From: Candidatus Kinetoplastibacterium crithidii
GTDB lineage: Bacteria > Pseudomonadota > Gammaproteobacteria > Burkholderiales > Burkholderiaceae_B
DNA length: 64,000 nt
Reading direction: 5' to 3'
Assembly (NCBI GenBank): GCA_027557655.1
Contig: CP064915.1
Location: 62,001-126,000 of the forward strand
The position numbers were made by a program, and so were the translations under genes. The notes under the pieces were generated by a model. That model had not been told where the DNA came from. It saw nothing but the letters and a program-made list of their open reading frames with translations, and did no database searches. Below, piece after piece: positions 51,589-60,666 of the stretch. Position 1 is the first letter of the stretch, and every line of letters starts with the position of its first letter.

Positions 51589-52956
51589 ATGCATAAAGTA
51601 AAAAAAATGGTCATTTGGTATTTTTCTATAATGTTTATTACATTAGTAAATTATTCTGCTATGGCAATAGATAAAAGTATTGATTGTAAATCTTCTTTTA
51701 GCGATAAAATTGCACTTGTTGTTAATGATCAAATTTTTACTTTGAGAGATCTATTAAATGAAGAGCATAATCTTCTTATAGAATTAGAGAAAAAAGGAAT
51801 TAAGAAAGATAAGAAAAATCTTAGAGAAGATACCATAAATCGGATTATTGAAAAAGCATTGATAGTTCAAGAATCTAATAAAAAAGGTATTTTTGTAAAT
51901 AATAGCGATCTTAATAGTGTTATAGATAATGTACTTATACGTAATAATCTTAACTTGGATCAGATGCGTTTGCAGTTAGAACGAGAGCATATAAGTTGGG
52001 ATTCATACTTAGAAATGTTACGTTATGACATATATAAAAACTATTTATGTCAACATATAATGGATGAGAAAAGAGTTATTACTAATAGTGATATAGATAT
52101 TTTTTTAAAAAAATCAAAATTTGTTAATAAAAAATATTTAGGTATGAGTAATAATAAGAATAATCAAGTTCTTTCTTTAGCTCAAATTTTAATCAGAGTT
52201 CCAGAGAATGCTACATCTGAAGATGTTCAGGATCTTTATAATAAAGCTAAATTTTTACGAAACAAATTACTTGTTGGTGATAATTTTTCTGATATTGCTA
52301 GAGAATTCTCTGATGGACCTGAATCTTCTATTGGTGGTTTTTTAGGCAAAAAAACATTATATTTTTGGCCTGATTTGTTTATTGAAAATATTAATTTTTT
52401 ATCTGAAGGTCAGATTAGTGAAATTTTTCGTAGCAAAAATGGATTTCATATCCTAAAAGTTCTTAGTATAGATCTTGATTCTGATATGGAATCAGCTATT
52501 TCTGGCAATAACTTAATAGAACAAGTATATCTAAAACAAATACTAGTGAAGAAAAATTTTGCTACAGCTACTGAGGATGCTATTTTATATTTGTCTCGTA
52601 TTCGTGAGGCAATTGTATCCGGGAATATTAGTTTTAAAGATGCTGCAAAACACTATTCTCAAGATATTAATGCTTCCCAAGGTGGTGATATGGGTTGGGT
52701 TGATATCGATAGTTTAATTCCAGAGTTTAAAGAGGCTATTAAGGATTTAGGTAATAATAATCTTACAGATGTAATTAATTCACCTGAAGGTTATTGTTTG
52801 TTAAAATTTTGTAAGAGAAGGATATTTGATATTACGGAAAGAAACAAACGTAATTATGCTTATCAGTACTTATTTGATTTACAAGTTGATTCTGTATTTT
52901 CAAATTGGTTTGAATTTATAAAATCAAAGTCACAGATAGATATCAAATTTTTATAA
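51589..52956 (+). CDS. surA: Periplasmic chaperone/peptidyl-prolyl isomerase SurA
   Basis: Escorts outer-membrane proteins, LptD among them, across the periplasm. The 455-aa protein has a signal peptide (about 1-27, ending YSAMA), the SurA N-domain (KIALVVNDQIFTLRDLLNE onward), and two parvulin domains (about 200-300 with LAQILIRVPE and GGFLGKK; about 315-415 with LKQILVK and GGDMGWV). In Bordetella-type genomes pdxA often lies between surA and rsmA; here the gap to rsmA is only 30 bases. Confidence 0.94.
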   Translation: MHKVKKMVIWYFSIMFITLVNYSAMAIDKSIDCKSSFSDKIALVVNDQIFTLRDLLNEEHNLLIELEKKGIKKDKKNLREDTINRIIEKALIVQESNKKGIFVNNSDLNSVIDNVLIRNNLNLDQMRLQLEREHISWDSYLEMLRYDIYKNYLCQHIMDEKRVITNSDIDIFLKKSKFVNKKYLGMSNNKNNQVLSLAQILIRVPENATSEDVQDLYNKAKFLRNKLLVGDNFSDIAREFSDGPESSIGGFLGKKTLYFWPDLFIENINFLSEGQISEIFRSKNGFHILKVLSIDLDSDMESAISGNNLIEQVYLKQILVKKNFATATEDAILYLSRIREAIVSGNISFKDAAKHYSQDINASQGGDMGWVDIDSLIPEFKEAIKDLGNNNLTDVINSPEGYCLLKFCKRRIFDITERNKRNYAYQYLFDLQVDSVFSNWFEFIKSKSQIDIKFL

Positions 52957-52986
52957 TTAATACTTAGTTTAAAATATATTATAATT

Positions 52987-53772
52987 ATGGTTTTTCATAA
53001 AGCTAGGAAGAGGTTTGGGCAGAATTTTTTGGTGGATAATAATGTAATACACAATATTATATCAGTTTTTAAACCTACTAAACATGATTATGTTGTTGAG
53101 ATTGGTCCTGGATTATCGGCAATAACAGAACCATTAATTCATTCAGTAGGTAATTTATTGTGTATAGAAATAGATCGTGATTTAGTGAAAATATTAAAAC
53201 ACAAATTTTCTAGATATCATAATATTAGAATAATTGAGTCTGATGTTCTAAATTTTGATTTTAAAACTTTGAGTATAGGAATAAGGCTTATTGGTAACTT
53301 GCCTTATAATATTTCGACACAATTTTTATTTAAAATTATGGATTTTAGTGATCAAATTATTGATGCTCATTTTATGTTACAAAGAGAAGTTGTTGACAGG
53401 ATGATTGCGCAGCCATCTAGTTCAAATTATGGTCGGTTATCTGTGATGCTACAAGAGTGTTATGAAATTGAGAGATTATTTGATATTAAACCTGACTCAT
53501 TTAATCCTATTCCTAAGGTATTTTCATCATTTGTTCGTATTAAACCTTTGCCTTTGGACAGAGTTAGGCCCAAAAACTATAATATATTTAAACAATTAGT
53601 AACTAGAGCTTTTTCACAAAAAAGAAAAATTTTAAAAAATTCTTTAGGAGAATGGTCTAAATACCTTGATTGGGAAATTTTAGATCTTAATTCTCAAATA
53701 AGGGCTGAAAATCTTTCTGTAAATAAGTTTATAATGATTTCAGATTTTTTACACGATAAAAATATTATATAA
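52987..53772 (+). CDS. rsmA: 16S rRNA dimethyladenosine transferase
   Basis: Dimethylates the two adjacent adenines at the 3' end of 16S rRNA. The 261-aa protein has KRFGQNFLVD (about 8-17), the SAM-binding EIGPGLSAITEPL, and the catalytic NLPYNIST (about 104-111), with SPKPKVFSSFVRI-like IPKVFSSFVRI. Full length. It ends the lptD-surA-rsmA block and converges on mgtE with a 14-base gap. Confidence 0.96.
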   Translation: MVFHKARKRFGQNFLVDNNVIHNIISVFKPTKHDYVVEIGPGLSAITEPLIHSVGNLLCIEIDRDLVKILKHKFSRYHNIRIIESDVLNFDFKTLSIGIRLIGNLPYNISTQFLFKIMDFSDQIIDAHFMLQREVVDRMIAQPSSSNYGRLSVMLQECYEIERLFDIKPDSFNPIPKVFSSFVRIKPLPLDRVRPKNYNIFKQLVTRAFSQKRKILKNSLGEWSKYLDWEILDLNSQIRAENLSVNKFIMISDFLHDKNII

Positions 53773-53786
53773 TCAACAAGGTATTT

Positions 53787-55241
53787 TTATATAAGGAAAA
53801 TAGTTGATAAACCTAAGAATATTAGAAATCCTAGGGAGTCTGTTGCAAAAGTTAAAAGTACTGATGATCCTATTGCAGGATCTTTTCCAAAACGAGATCT
53901 TAGTACTGGTACTAAGACTCCAACTAAAGTCCCTATTAACACGTTACATATAATAGCTCCCATCATTACTAAGGCAATCATTATTGATTTAGACATGGCC
54001 CATGCAAAAATAGCCGCTACTATTCCTCCACAACTACCTACTAATGAAGCTACTAGCATTTCTCTTTTTAATAATTGCCAAAGATCTCTTTCAGTAATAT
54101 GACCAGTAGCTATTGCTCTTATTACCATTGTCATTGTTTGATTGCCAGAATTACCACCTATGCCTGCTACTATTGACATAAGGAAAGCTAGTATTACTAG
54201 TTTACTCACAGTTCCTTCAAATCTAGACGCTATGAATGAGGAAATAGATGCTGTAAATAAGTTGGCTAGTAACCAAGGAGCTCTATTTATTAATGCTGTA
54301 GTTAGATTAGAAAATATATCTTCTTCTTGTAGTCCAGCTCTGGATAGTTCTTGCACTTGTGAGTTTTCTTGTATGACATCGACTACATCTGCAATAGTTA
54401 CTCTACCAATTAGTTTTCCACTTTCATCTATTACAGGAGCAGATACAAGATCATATCTTTCAAAAGCTCCAGCTGCATCTATATCAGAATCCAATGGGTT
54501 TAATGTGAGGAAATCACTACTCATTAATGTTTTTACTTCTGCATCAGGTTCGCTTACTAATATAGTAGTTAGCGCCAAAACACCTTGTAATTTATCTTGT
54601 CTATCTACAACAAATATTTGGTCTGTGTGATCTGGTAGTTCTTGTAGTCTGCGTAAATATCGTAAAACAACTTCTAGAGTTATATCTTCTCTAACCTTTA
54701 TTAATTCAAAATCCATCAAAGCGCCGACGCTTTCTTCTGGATAACCCATAAGTGCTATTAATTGTGAACGCTCATAATCGTTCAGTTTTTTTTGAACTTC
54801 AGCAATAGCTTCTGGTGGCAAATCAGGAGATATATAAGCTAATTCATCAGTATCAAGATTACTAATGGCTGCAACAAGTTCACTTATAGACATAGTCTCT
54901 ATAAGTGAACTTCTAACCCAGCTTTCTACTTCTATAAGAATATTTGCGATATAGTCCTTTCTTACTATAGACCAGATTAGTTGTCTTTTATCGGTAGGCA
55001 GTGCTTCTAATATAAATGCAATATCTGCTGGATGCAGATTATTTATAAAATCTTCTAAATTATTTATATAATCTTTTTCTACAGACAGAATTGTTTTGTC
55101 TGATTCTATTTCTGATATGAATGAATATTTTTTTAAATACTCCTGAATCTTTAATAAAGCTTTTTGTGCATCTTCTGTATCAAGTCGGCGTAATGATGCA
55201 TCATTAGGTGTTCTATTTTTTAAATTGTTATTTTGTGTCAT
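53787..55241 (-). CDS. mgtE: Magnesium transporter MgtE
   Basis: Mg2+ channel of the inner membrane. ATG 55241 (MTQNNNLKNR) gives 484 aa; the open frame upstream lies inside the thioesterase gene. Domains in order: MgtE N-domain superhelix (about 45-145; HPADIAFILEALP), a CBS pair (about 150-275; YPEESVGALMDFE), and five C-terminal membrane segments (about 300-484) with GIGGNSGNQTMTMVIRA, which lines the pore. The first 14 bases overlap the end of the upstream thioesterase gene, suggesting coupled translation. Confidence 0.95.
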   Translation of the reverse strand: MTQNNNLKNRTPNDASLRRLDTEDAQKALLKIQEYLKKYSFISEIESDKTILSVEKDYINNLEDFINNLHPADIAFILEALPTDKRQLIWSIVRKDYIANILIEVESWVRSSLIETMSISELVAAISNLDTDELAYISPDLPPEAIAEVQKKLNDYERSQLIALMGYPEESVGALMDFELIKVREDITLEVVLRYLRRLQELPDHTDQIFVVDRQDKLQGVLALTTILVSEPDAEVKTLMSSDFLTLNPLDSDIDAAGAFERYDLVSAPVIDESGKLIGRVTIADVVDVIQENSQVQELSRAGLQEEDIFSNLTTALINRAPWLLANLFTASISSFIASRFEGTVSKLVILAFLMSIVAGIGGNSGNQTMTMVIRAIATGHITERDLWQLLKREMLVASLVGSCGGIVAAIFAWAMSKSIMIALVMMGAIICNVLIGTLVGVLVPVLRSRFGKDPAIGSSVLLTFATDSLGFLIFLGLSTIFLI

Positions 55242-55650
55242 TTTGATTTTCAAATGATGGTAATACACGGCTTTTACCATTGTTATCTGTAGCTACAAAT
55301 GTTAACACGGCTTCGGCTGATTTAATTAGATTATTTTGAAAAGGTCTTTTTTCTGTATAAACGGTTACCGATACTGTCACAGATGTTCTTCCTGTTTTTA
55401 TAACGCGTGCAAATATATTAACGAGATCGCCAATTTTTATTGCGCTGATGAATTGCATGGAATTTATGGCAACGGTAGATACTCTTCCTGATGCAGCTTG
55501 AGTAGCAGGTACGGAAGCGGCTAAATCTATTTGTGACATTATCCATCCTCCGAATACATCACCGTTAACGTTAGCATCAGCAGGCATAGGCATAATTTTT
55601 AAGATTAATTCTTTATGATTTATTTGTTCTATTTTTAATGTTTCCATCAT
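55228..55650 (-). CDS. Acyl-CoA thioesterase, YciA-type hotdog fold
   Basis: A 140-aa single hotdog-domain protein with the family segment MPADANVNGDVFGGWIMSQID (Asn-Gly-Asp-Val-Phe-Gly-Gly core, about residues 25-37, with the catalytic Asp) and RVSTVAINSMQFI. YciA-type enzymes hydrolyse short- and medium-chain acyl-CoA. It overlaps mgtE by 14 bases on the same strand. Confidence 0.88.
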   Translation of the reverse strand: MMETLKIEQINHKELILKIMPMPADANVNGDVFGGWIMSQIDLAASVPATQAASGRVSTVAINSMQFISAIKIGDLVNIFARVIKTGRTSVTVSVTVYTEKRPFQNNLIKSAEAVLTFVATDNNGKSRVLPSFENQNDTK

Positions 55651-55779
55651 CTCAACATATAGTAGTTTGTTTTATTAAAATTACATGATAGTTAACTAGG
55701 GTTTATAATGTTTGCATCAATAGACCCTAAAAATCAAGGTATTTAGTTTTTATTTTATCAAATATTGTAATATGATTTA

Positions 55780-56649
55780 TTACAATATTTCTTGCAGTTC
55801 TGTTTTGATATTTTTATATAATTTAGGATTGCTTGCTAGAATCCATCCATTACTTGGCCATGGTTTTTGTTGTAATATATCTTCACATATACCATTTGCT
55901 TCTCTTAATATAATAGTTCCAGCAGCTGTATCCCAAGGAGATAAATCTAATTCTATATATCCATCATACCTACCACAAGCTACCCATGCTAGGTCTAAAG
56001 AAGCGGAACCCATTTTTCTAATGCTACTTGATAGTTTTGTAATTTTCTGAGCTATTTTTGTTTGAATTGTTTGATGAGTATAATTATTAGAAGGTAATCC
56101 TATAGCTATTATTGATTTGTTTAAATTATCTTTATTACTACACAATATTTTTTGTTTATTAAGAAAAGAACCAAATCCGAACAATGAAGTGAATAACTCT
56201 TGTCGACATGGGTCGTATATTACACCTAAAATTGGAGTTTCTCTTGATAGAACAACATTATTTATAGTAGTTCCTTTTTTAGCCACTAGGGCAATTGAAA
56301 TTGCATAATGCGGTATTCCATGTAGAAAATTAGTAGTTCCGTCTAATGGGTCTATATACCATGTAACAGATGCTTCATTATATTTTCCAGATTCTTCAGC
56401 TAAAAAACCTAAATAATATTCAGTATTTGATTTTAATTTAGTAATTATAGCTATTTCTGATTCATAGTCTGCTTGGGTTACTATACTATTATTCTTCTTA
56501 GTGATAATAAGTTTTGTTTTTTTTAGAGAGTAACTTCTTAAAATCTCTGCTCCTGCTAACGCGGCTTCAGTAGCTAGGTTAAGTAGTTTGATAAGATCTA
56601 TTTCTTGGAAATTTAAGCTTATTTTTTTGGTATGATTATTCATATACAA
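55780..56649 (-). CDS. suhB: Inositol monophosphatase family protein SuhB
   Basis: Mg2+-dependent phosphatase; in E. coli SuhB also joins the rRNA antitermination complex. The 289-aa protein has the metal-binding DPLDGTTNFLHGIPHY (about 98-113), the upstream Glu in FLAEESGKY and the C-terminal ELDLSPWDTAAGTIIL (about 229-244). The start at ATG 56649 gives an N-terminus about 20 residues longer than E. coli SuhB (267 aa); the ATG two codons inside is equally possible. Confidence 0.9.
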   Translation of the reverse strand: MYMNNHTKKISLNFQEIDLIKLLNLATEAALAGAEILRSYSLKKTKLIITKKNNSIVTQADYESEIAIITKLKSNTEYYLGFLAEESGKYNEASVTWYIDPLDGTTNFLHGIPHYAISIALVAKKGTTINNVVLSRETPILGVIYDPCRQELFTSLFGFGSFLNKQKILCSNKDNLNKSIIAIGLPSNNYTHQTIQTKIAQKITKLSSSIRKMGSASLDLAWVACGRYDGYIELDLSPWDTAAGTIILREANGICEDILQQKPWPSNGWILASNPKLYKNIKTELQEIL

Positions 56650-56762
56650 GGTTTGTTACTTTTAGACATTATTTAAGAGCTTATTTTGAAATTTTTAGAT
56701 GATTATTAACACTATAAAATAAATATTCAACATAATTATATATTAGATTACGATATAGTAAA

Positions 56763-58526
56763 GTGAGTGATATGTTAGATCTTAACAAGAAATTATTGTT
56801 TGCTTATCATGTGTTTATTGTTGGGAATAGACTTCCATGGAGATGGCAATTTAAGGATTGCTTTACAATATGTCAGACTAATTTCAATTATGGATTAGAT
56901 TTTTTAGTTACATGGGATACTTGGAAGAATGATGTATATAGATGCTCTCATTTACATTATGTTGTGCTTGAATCAAATAGTTATTGCAAAAAGCATTTGA
57001 GAAATATTTATGATAATTTACCAAATAAATTACTTAATTATGCTGATTATTTGTTATGTAAATTGCCTAATTATTGCTCTGGAATTTATAGACTGGAATT
57101 TGAACATTGTAATTTAACTTTGACTTTATATTTTGGAGTTAAACATTTGTTTTCTCAACAGATAGTCGCTACGTTTGATGCATATTTTTTAAGTTATCCG
57201 ACTACAGAAGAGCAAAAATATTTTAAAAGAACAGTCTTAAATCTATCTAAACTAGCAGCTAAAAAAGCTACTATAGCTATAATTAAAAGAGATAATTATG
57301 TATTAAATATTCTATATGAAATTGGTTTTGAAGTTTTTATAGAAGATAGTAGTATTAGAGATCTATATAGAATTGTTGGGGTATGGTCACGTCTATGGTT
57401 CTCAGAATATAGGCCTTTGGTACAGAGTGATAAAAACATTGTTATTATTGGGGCAGGGCTTTCAGGTATTGGTATAGCTCATGCATTAAGTATTAGAGGT
57501 TTAGAATCAAGCATTATAGATATTGATATTACTGGGGATAATCATATAGGTCATTTAGCAGCTTCTTTAAGTCCTTATCTATCAGCTGATGATAACATTT
57601 TATCTCGTCTAGTACGATTTGGTATAGAACGAGCCTCGATAAGATGGTCTAATTTAATGCCGAATGTTTTTTTAGATCGCTGCGGTTCATTGCAGTTAGA
57701 TATAAGATTTAAAAATGATAAGATATTTAATCTTATCAATAATGATCTTTCATTAAGTAATCTATATAGATATGTTGATAGGATAGAAGCAAGTGATATA
57801 GCAGGTATGAGAGTTTCCAGTGGTGGTATTTTTTGCAAAAATAGCATGATGGTATCTCCTAGAATTCTCATAAATAGGATATTAAAGTCATCAAAAATTA
57901 ATGTAATTAAACAATTTATAGAAAAATTAGATAAAAGAGAAAATAAATGGATTCTCTTTGGTAAAGATGGTAAACAATTGATTAGTGCTGATATATTAAT
58001 ACTAGCAAATTCATATAATTCTTTGAGTTTGTTAAATAGTATTAAATCAGAACATTCTCTTAGATATTTGTTCAAGGCAAGAAAAATATTAGGGGAAATA
58101 GCATTAATTAAAGATATTTATTTACAAGGTGGTCCTAATTGTATTATAGAAGGGCAATGTTATATTTTACCATCAAAAAATGGATATTGTATTGTAGGAG
58201 GTACATATCTAAGTGATTTTAGAAATGATATTATAGTAAATAAATCCAGGTTTAATAATTTGTGCAACTTAACAGAATCAGTGGAGGTTGTACATAATAT
58301 TTATCATAAATATATATCTTATTGGAATGGAGAAAGAATGGTTTTACCTAGCAGAATGCCCATGATAGGCAATGTTGTTGGTAATGATAATCTTTTTTTA
58401 GCTGTTGGATATGCATCTAGAGGTCTATGTTGGTCATCTCTTGGTGGTGACATAATAGCTTCCCAAATTTGTGGTGAGCCATTATTAATAGAGAAACAAA
58501 TGATGAATATTTTGAAACCAAAGTAA
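56763..58526 (+). CDS. mnmC: tRNA wobble-uridine modification protein MnmC, degenerate methyltransferase half
   Basis: In other bacteria MnmC removes the carboxymethyl group (C-terminal FAD domain) and then methylates (N-terminal SAM domain) to finish mnm5s2U34 in Lys, Glu and Gln tRNAs. Here the 587-aa frame is intact. The FAD domain looks sound (VIIGAGLSGIGIAHAL at about 225-240, AVGYASRGLCWSSLGG near the end). The N-terminal half keeps the outline (VFIVGNRLP, then TNFNYGLDFL at 39-48), but the family's GFG-x-GLNFL SAM loop has lost its glycines, and the DAWFLDGFAP-type catalytic segment reads DAYFLSYPTT (140-149). The start GTG 56763 is used; ATG 56772 is an alternative. Confidence 0.87.
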   Translation: MSDMLDLNKKLLFAYHVFIVGNRLPWRWQFKDCFTICQTNFNYGLDFLVTWDTWKNDVYRCSHLHYVVLESNSYCKKHLRNIYDNLPNKLLNYADYLLCKLPNYCSGIYRLEFEHCNLTLTLYFGVKHLFSQQIVATFDAYFLSYPTTEEQKYFKRTVLNLSKLAAKKATIAIIKRDNYVLNILYEIGFEVFIEDSSIRDLYRIVGVWSRLWFSEYRPLVQSDKNIVIIGAGLSGIGIAHALSIRGLESSIIDIDITGDNHIGHLAASLSPYLSADDNILSRLVRFGIERASIRWSNLMPNVFLDRCGSLQLDIRFKNDKIFNLINNDLSLSNLYRYVDRIEASDIAGMRVSSGGIFCKNSMMVSPRILINRILKSSKINVIKQFIEKLDKRENKWILFGKDGKQLISADILILANSYNSLSLLNSIKSEHSLRYLFKARKILGEIALIKDIYLQGGPNCIIEGQCYILPSKNGYCIVGGTYLSDFRNDIIVNKSRFNNLCNLTESVEVVHNIYHKYISYWNGERMVLPSRMPMIGNVVGNDNLFLAVGYASRGLCWSSLGGDIIASQICGEPLLIEKQMMNILKPK

Positions 58527-58585
58527 AAATTGTTATTGATATTAATTTATTTAATATGATAGAATAAAATCTATCTTTCAATGAT

Positions 58586-58661
58586 GGGGTGTTAGCTCAG
58601 CCGGTAGAGCAGTTGACTTTTAATCAATTGGTCGTGGGTTCGATTCCCGCACACCCCACCA
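58586..58661 (+). tRNA. tRNA-Lys (TTT)
   Basis: A 76-base cloverleaf with encoded CCA, anticodon TTT in loop CTTTTAA, and fully paired acceptor stem GGGGTGT/ACACCCC. Its U34 is an MnmC target, and the gene lies 59 bases downstream of mnmC. Confidence 0.97.
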
Positions 58662-58811
58662 AACATCTATTTAGGAGTTCATTTTATAGGACTCAAAGAA
58701 TTTGCAAAAATTTTTATTTCTGGTTTTAAATAATAAAATGTAATTCTATACAGATATTTTCAATTATTTGAAAATTAATTCATCTATAAAGCATCGTTGA
58801 CAGTCAATAGA

Positions 58812-58832
58812 AGCTAACTAATATTGTTAGCT
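58812..58832 (-). terminator. Short hairpin downstream of the tRNA cluster
   Basis: AGCTAAC and GTTAGCT form a perfect 7-bp stem around a 7-base loop, starting seven bases after the 3' end of tRNA-Asp on the minus strand. Few T follow it, so it is a possible, weak terminator or RNase stop for the tRNA transcript. Confidence 0.35.
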
Positions 58833-58838
58833 GTTAGT

Positions 58839-58915
58839 TGGCGGAGCGGACGGGACTCGAACCCGCGACCCCCGGCGTGACAGGCCGGTATTCTAACCAA
58901 CTGAACTACCGCTCC
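58839..58915 (-). tRNA. tRNA-Asp (GTC)
   Basis: A 77-base cloverleaf with encoded CCA, anticodon GTC in loop CTGTCAC, fully paired acceptor stem GGAGCGG/CCGCTCC and G73. Last of the three-gene minus-strand cluster Ala-Glu-Asp. With a GUN anticodon it is a substrate for queuosine insertion (see queC). Confidence 0.98.
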
Positions 58916-58930
58916 GAATTAACAATTCTC

Positions 58931-59006
58931 TGGCGTCCCCTAGGGGATTCGAACCCCTGTACTCACCGTGAAAGGGTGATGTCCTAGGCCTCTAGACGAA
59001 GGGGAC
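58931..59006 (-). tRNA. tRNA-Glu (TTC)
   Basis: A 76-base cloverleaf with encoded CCA, anticodon TTC in loop CTTTCAC and fully paired acceptor stem GTCCCCT/AGGGGAC. Middle gene of the cluster, 15 bases from tRNA-Asp and 8 bases from tRNA-Ala. Its charged form is also the substrate of HemA for haem synthesis. Confidence 0.98.
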
Positions 59007-59014
59007 AAATAATT

Positions 59015-59090
<76 letters not shown>

Positions 59091-59140
59091 TACACAAATT
59101 TTTGCATATACATCTAAAAATTATCTTCACATTATGACCT

Positions 59141-59176
59141 ATATTTCATCTATATGCAAGCTTATAGATGAAATAT
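59141..59176. terminator. 14-bp perfect inverted repeat between corC and the tRNA cluster
   Basis: ATATTTCATCTATA (59141-59154) and TATAGATGAAATAT (59163-59176) flank an 8-base loop. It lies 40 bases after the corC stop on the minus strand. The T-rich run is on the plus-strand side (59177 onward), so for corC it would act as a stem-loop without U-tract. Confidence 0.5.
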
Positions 59177-59215
59177 TTATTTTTTTATTTAATATTTTTT
59201 TAAAAATATATTAAA

Positions 59216-60064
59216 TTATTCTTGAATGCGTTTGACTCTAAGCCATAAAGCTTTTCTTGTGTTTGCTCTGATAACTTCTAATTGTAAATCTCCATATACA
59301 GACTTATCACCACATTGTGGTATTTTATTCAATTCTCCTACTAGCCATCCTCCAACGCTATCATAGTCAGTATTTGGTAAATTTGTTTTTATATAATCAT
59401 TAAAATGATTTATATCTGTAGAAGCCATTACTATCCATTGGTTTGGTCCATCTGCAAATATAGAATTATTTTCAGTATTATCAAATTCATCTTCTATGTT
59501 GCCAACTATTTGCTCTAAAACATCTTCCATAGTAACAAGCCCTGATATTCCGCCATGTTCGTCTATGACTATGGCCATATGATTGCGACTTATTCTGAAT
59601 TCTCTAAGAAGTATATTAAGTTTTTTTGATTCTGGAATAAAAACTGCAGATCTAATTAATGATTTTAATTTTATTTCTGGATCAGAAATGTAACGTAATA
59701 ATTCTTTTGCTATAACTATTCCTATAACATTATCACGTTCTCCTTCAAATATAGGGAAACGTGAATGGGTGCTTTCTAGTATTAGATTAACCATTTCAGA
59801 TATTGGTGTTGAAACTTCTAGCATATGCATTTTTGAACGAGGAACCATTATCTCTCCACTTGTTTTATTGGATAATAATAAGCTGCCATCTATTATTGAT
59901 AATACATCACAATCTATAATTCCTTTTGTATTTGCTGAATTTAGTATTTTTTTTAGATCATCTAAGTTATTAGGTGTATGTCTAAATTTAGACATAAGTA
60001 GTTCTATCATAGACTTTATAGAGGGTTTATTAATTTTATATTTTGGTTTTATATAGTCATTCAC
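59216..60064 (-). CDS. corC: CorC-family CBS-domain protein
   Basis: A 282-aa soluble protein with a CBS pair (about 60-190: IMVPRSKMHMLEV, ESTHSRFPIFEG, HGGISGLVTMEDVLEQIVG) and a C-terminal CorC_HlyC domain (about 205-282: VGGWLVGELNKIP). It has no membrane segments and is linked to Mg2+/Co2+ handling. It follows ybeY, as in E. coli ybeZ-ybeY-ybeX. The apolipoprotein N-acyltransferase gene lnt, which usually comes next, is absent here. Confidence 0.92.
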   Translation of the reverse strand: MNDYIKPKYKINKPSIKSMIELLMSKFRHTPNNLDDLKKILNSANTKGIIDCDVLSIIDGSLLLSNKTSGEIMVPRSKMHMLEVSTPISEMVNLILESTHSRFPIFEGERDNVIGIVIAKELLRYISDPEIKLKSLIRSAVFIPESKKLNILLREFRISRNHMAIVIDEHGGISGLVTMEDVLEQIVGNIEDEFDNTENNSIFADGPNQWIVMASTDINHFNDYIKTNLPNTDYDSVGGWLVGELNKIPQCGDKSVYGDLQLEVIRANTRKALWLRVKRIQE

Positions 60065-60183
60065 GTTTATGTTACCAAGTTTTATCTCATAGGATGATAA
60101 TAAAATCGTAGAAAATTTGGTGGAATCAAAATTTAATAGTTAAATACATAATAACATTGATATGTTATATATATTATAGGAAC

Positions 60184-60666
60184 TTATTGTTCATAAGGAT
60201 TTTTTATTTTTAGACTTTTAAGTATTGAAATTTCAATGCCTTCCATTTCCAGTGCTTCTAAATGTTTTTTATGATCAAATCCTAACGCATGTAATGCCCC
60301 ATGTATTACTATGTGGGCTGCATGTTCAATTCTGTCTTTATTTTGTTCTGTTGCTTCTTTATATATTATAGGTAGACAAATAACTATGTCAGCAGTTAAT
60401 AAATTCTCATTTTCTCCATACTCAAATGTTAAAACATTTGTTGCATAATCTTTTTTCCGAAATAATTTATTTAATAATCTACCTTCTTCTTCTTCTACTA
60501 TTCTCACTGTCATTATAATTGATTTGATTTCTTTTGATATGAAATTAGTTGTGAATTCAATTGTTCTGCAAATCCATTGTCTTATTTTCCATCTAGGAAT
60601 TTCACAATCTTTATTAGTATATTGCACAGATAGAGAAAGTTTAGCAGGTGGATCAACTTTTATCAT
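60184..60666 (-). CDS. ybeY: Endoribonuclease YbeY
   Basis: Metal-dependent RNase in 16S rRNA maturation and ribosome quality control. The 160-aa protein has the zinc ligands in HGALHALGFDH (H-x3-H-x5-H, about residues 122-132) and TNVLTFEYG (about 85-93). Its ATG overlaps the end of phoH by 14 bases. Confidence 0.94.
   Translation of the reverse strand: MIKVDPPAKLSLSVQYTNKDCEIPRWKIRQWICRTIEFTTNFISKEIKSIIMTVRIVEEEEGRLLNKLFRKKDYATNVLTFEYGENENLLTADIVICLPIIYKEATEQNKDRIEHAAHIVIHGALHALGFDHKKHLEALEMEGIEISILKSLKIKNPYEQ

Noticed and set aside
54142..54630. 162-codon plus-strand frame opposite mgtE
   Set aside because: Antisense shadow of the MgtE CBS and first membrane region; no family resemblance.
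57575..58075. 166-codon minus-strand frame opposite mnmC
   Set aside because: Antisense to the FAD domain of MnmC; no recognisable protein.
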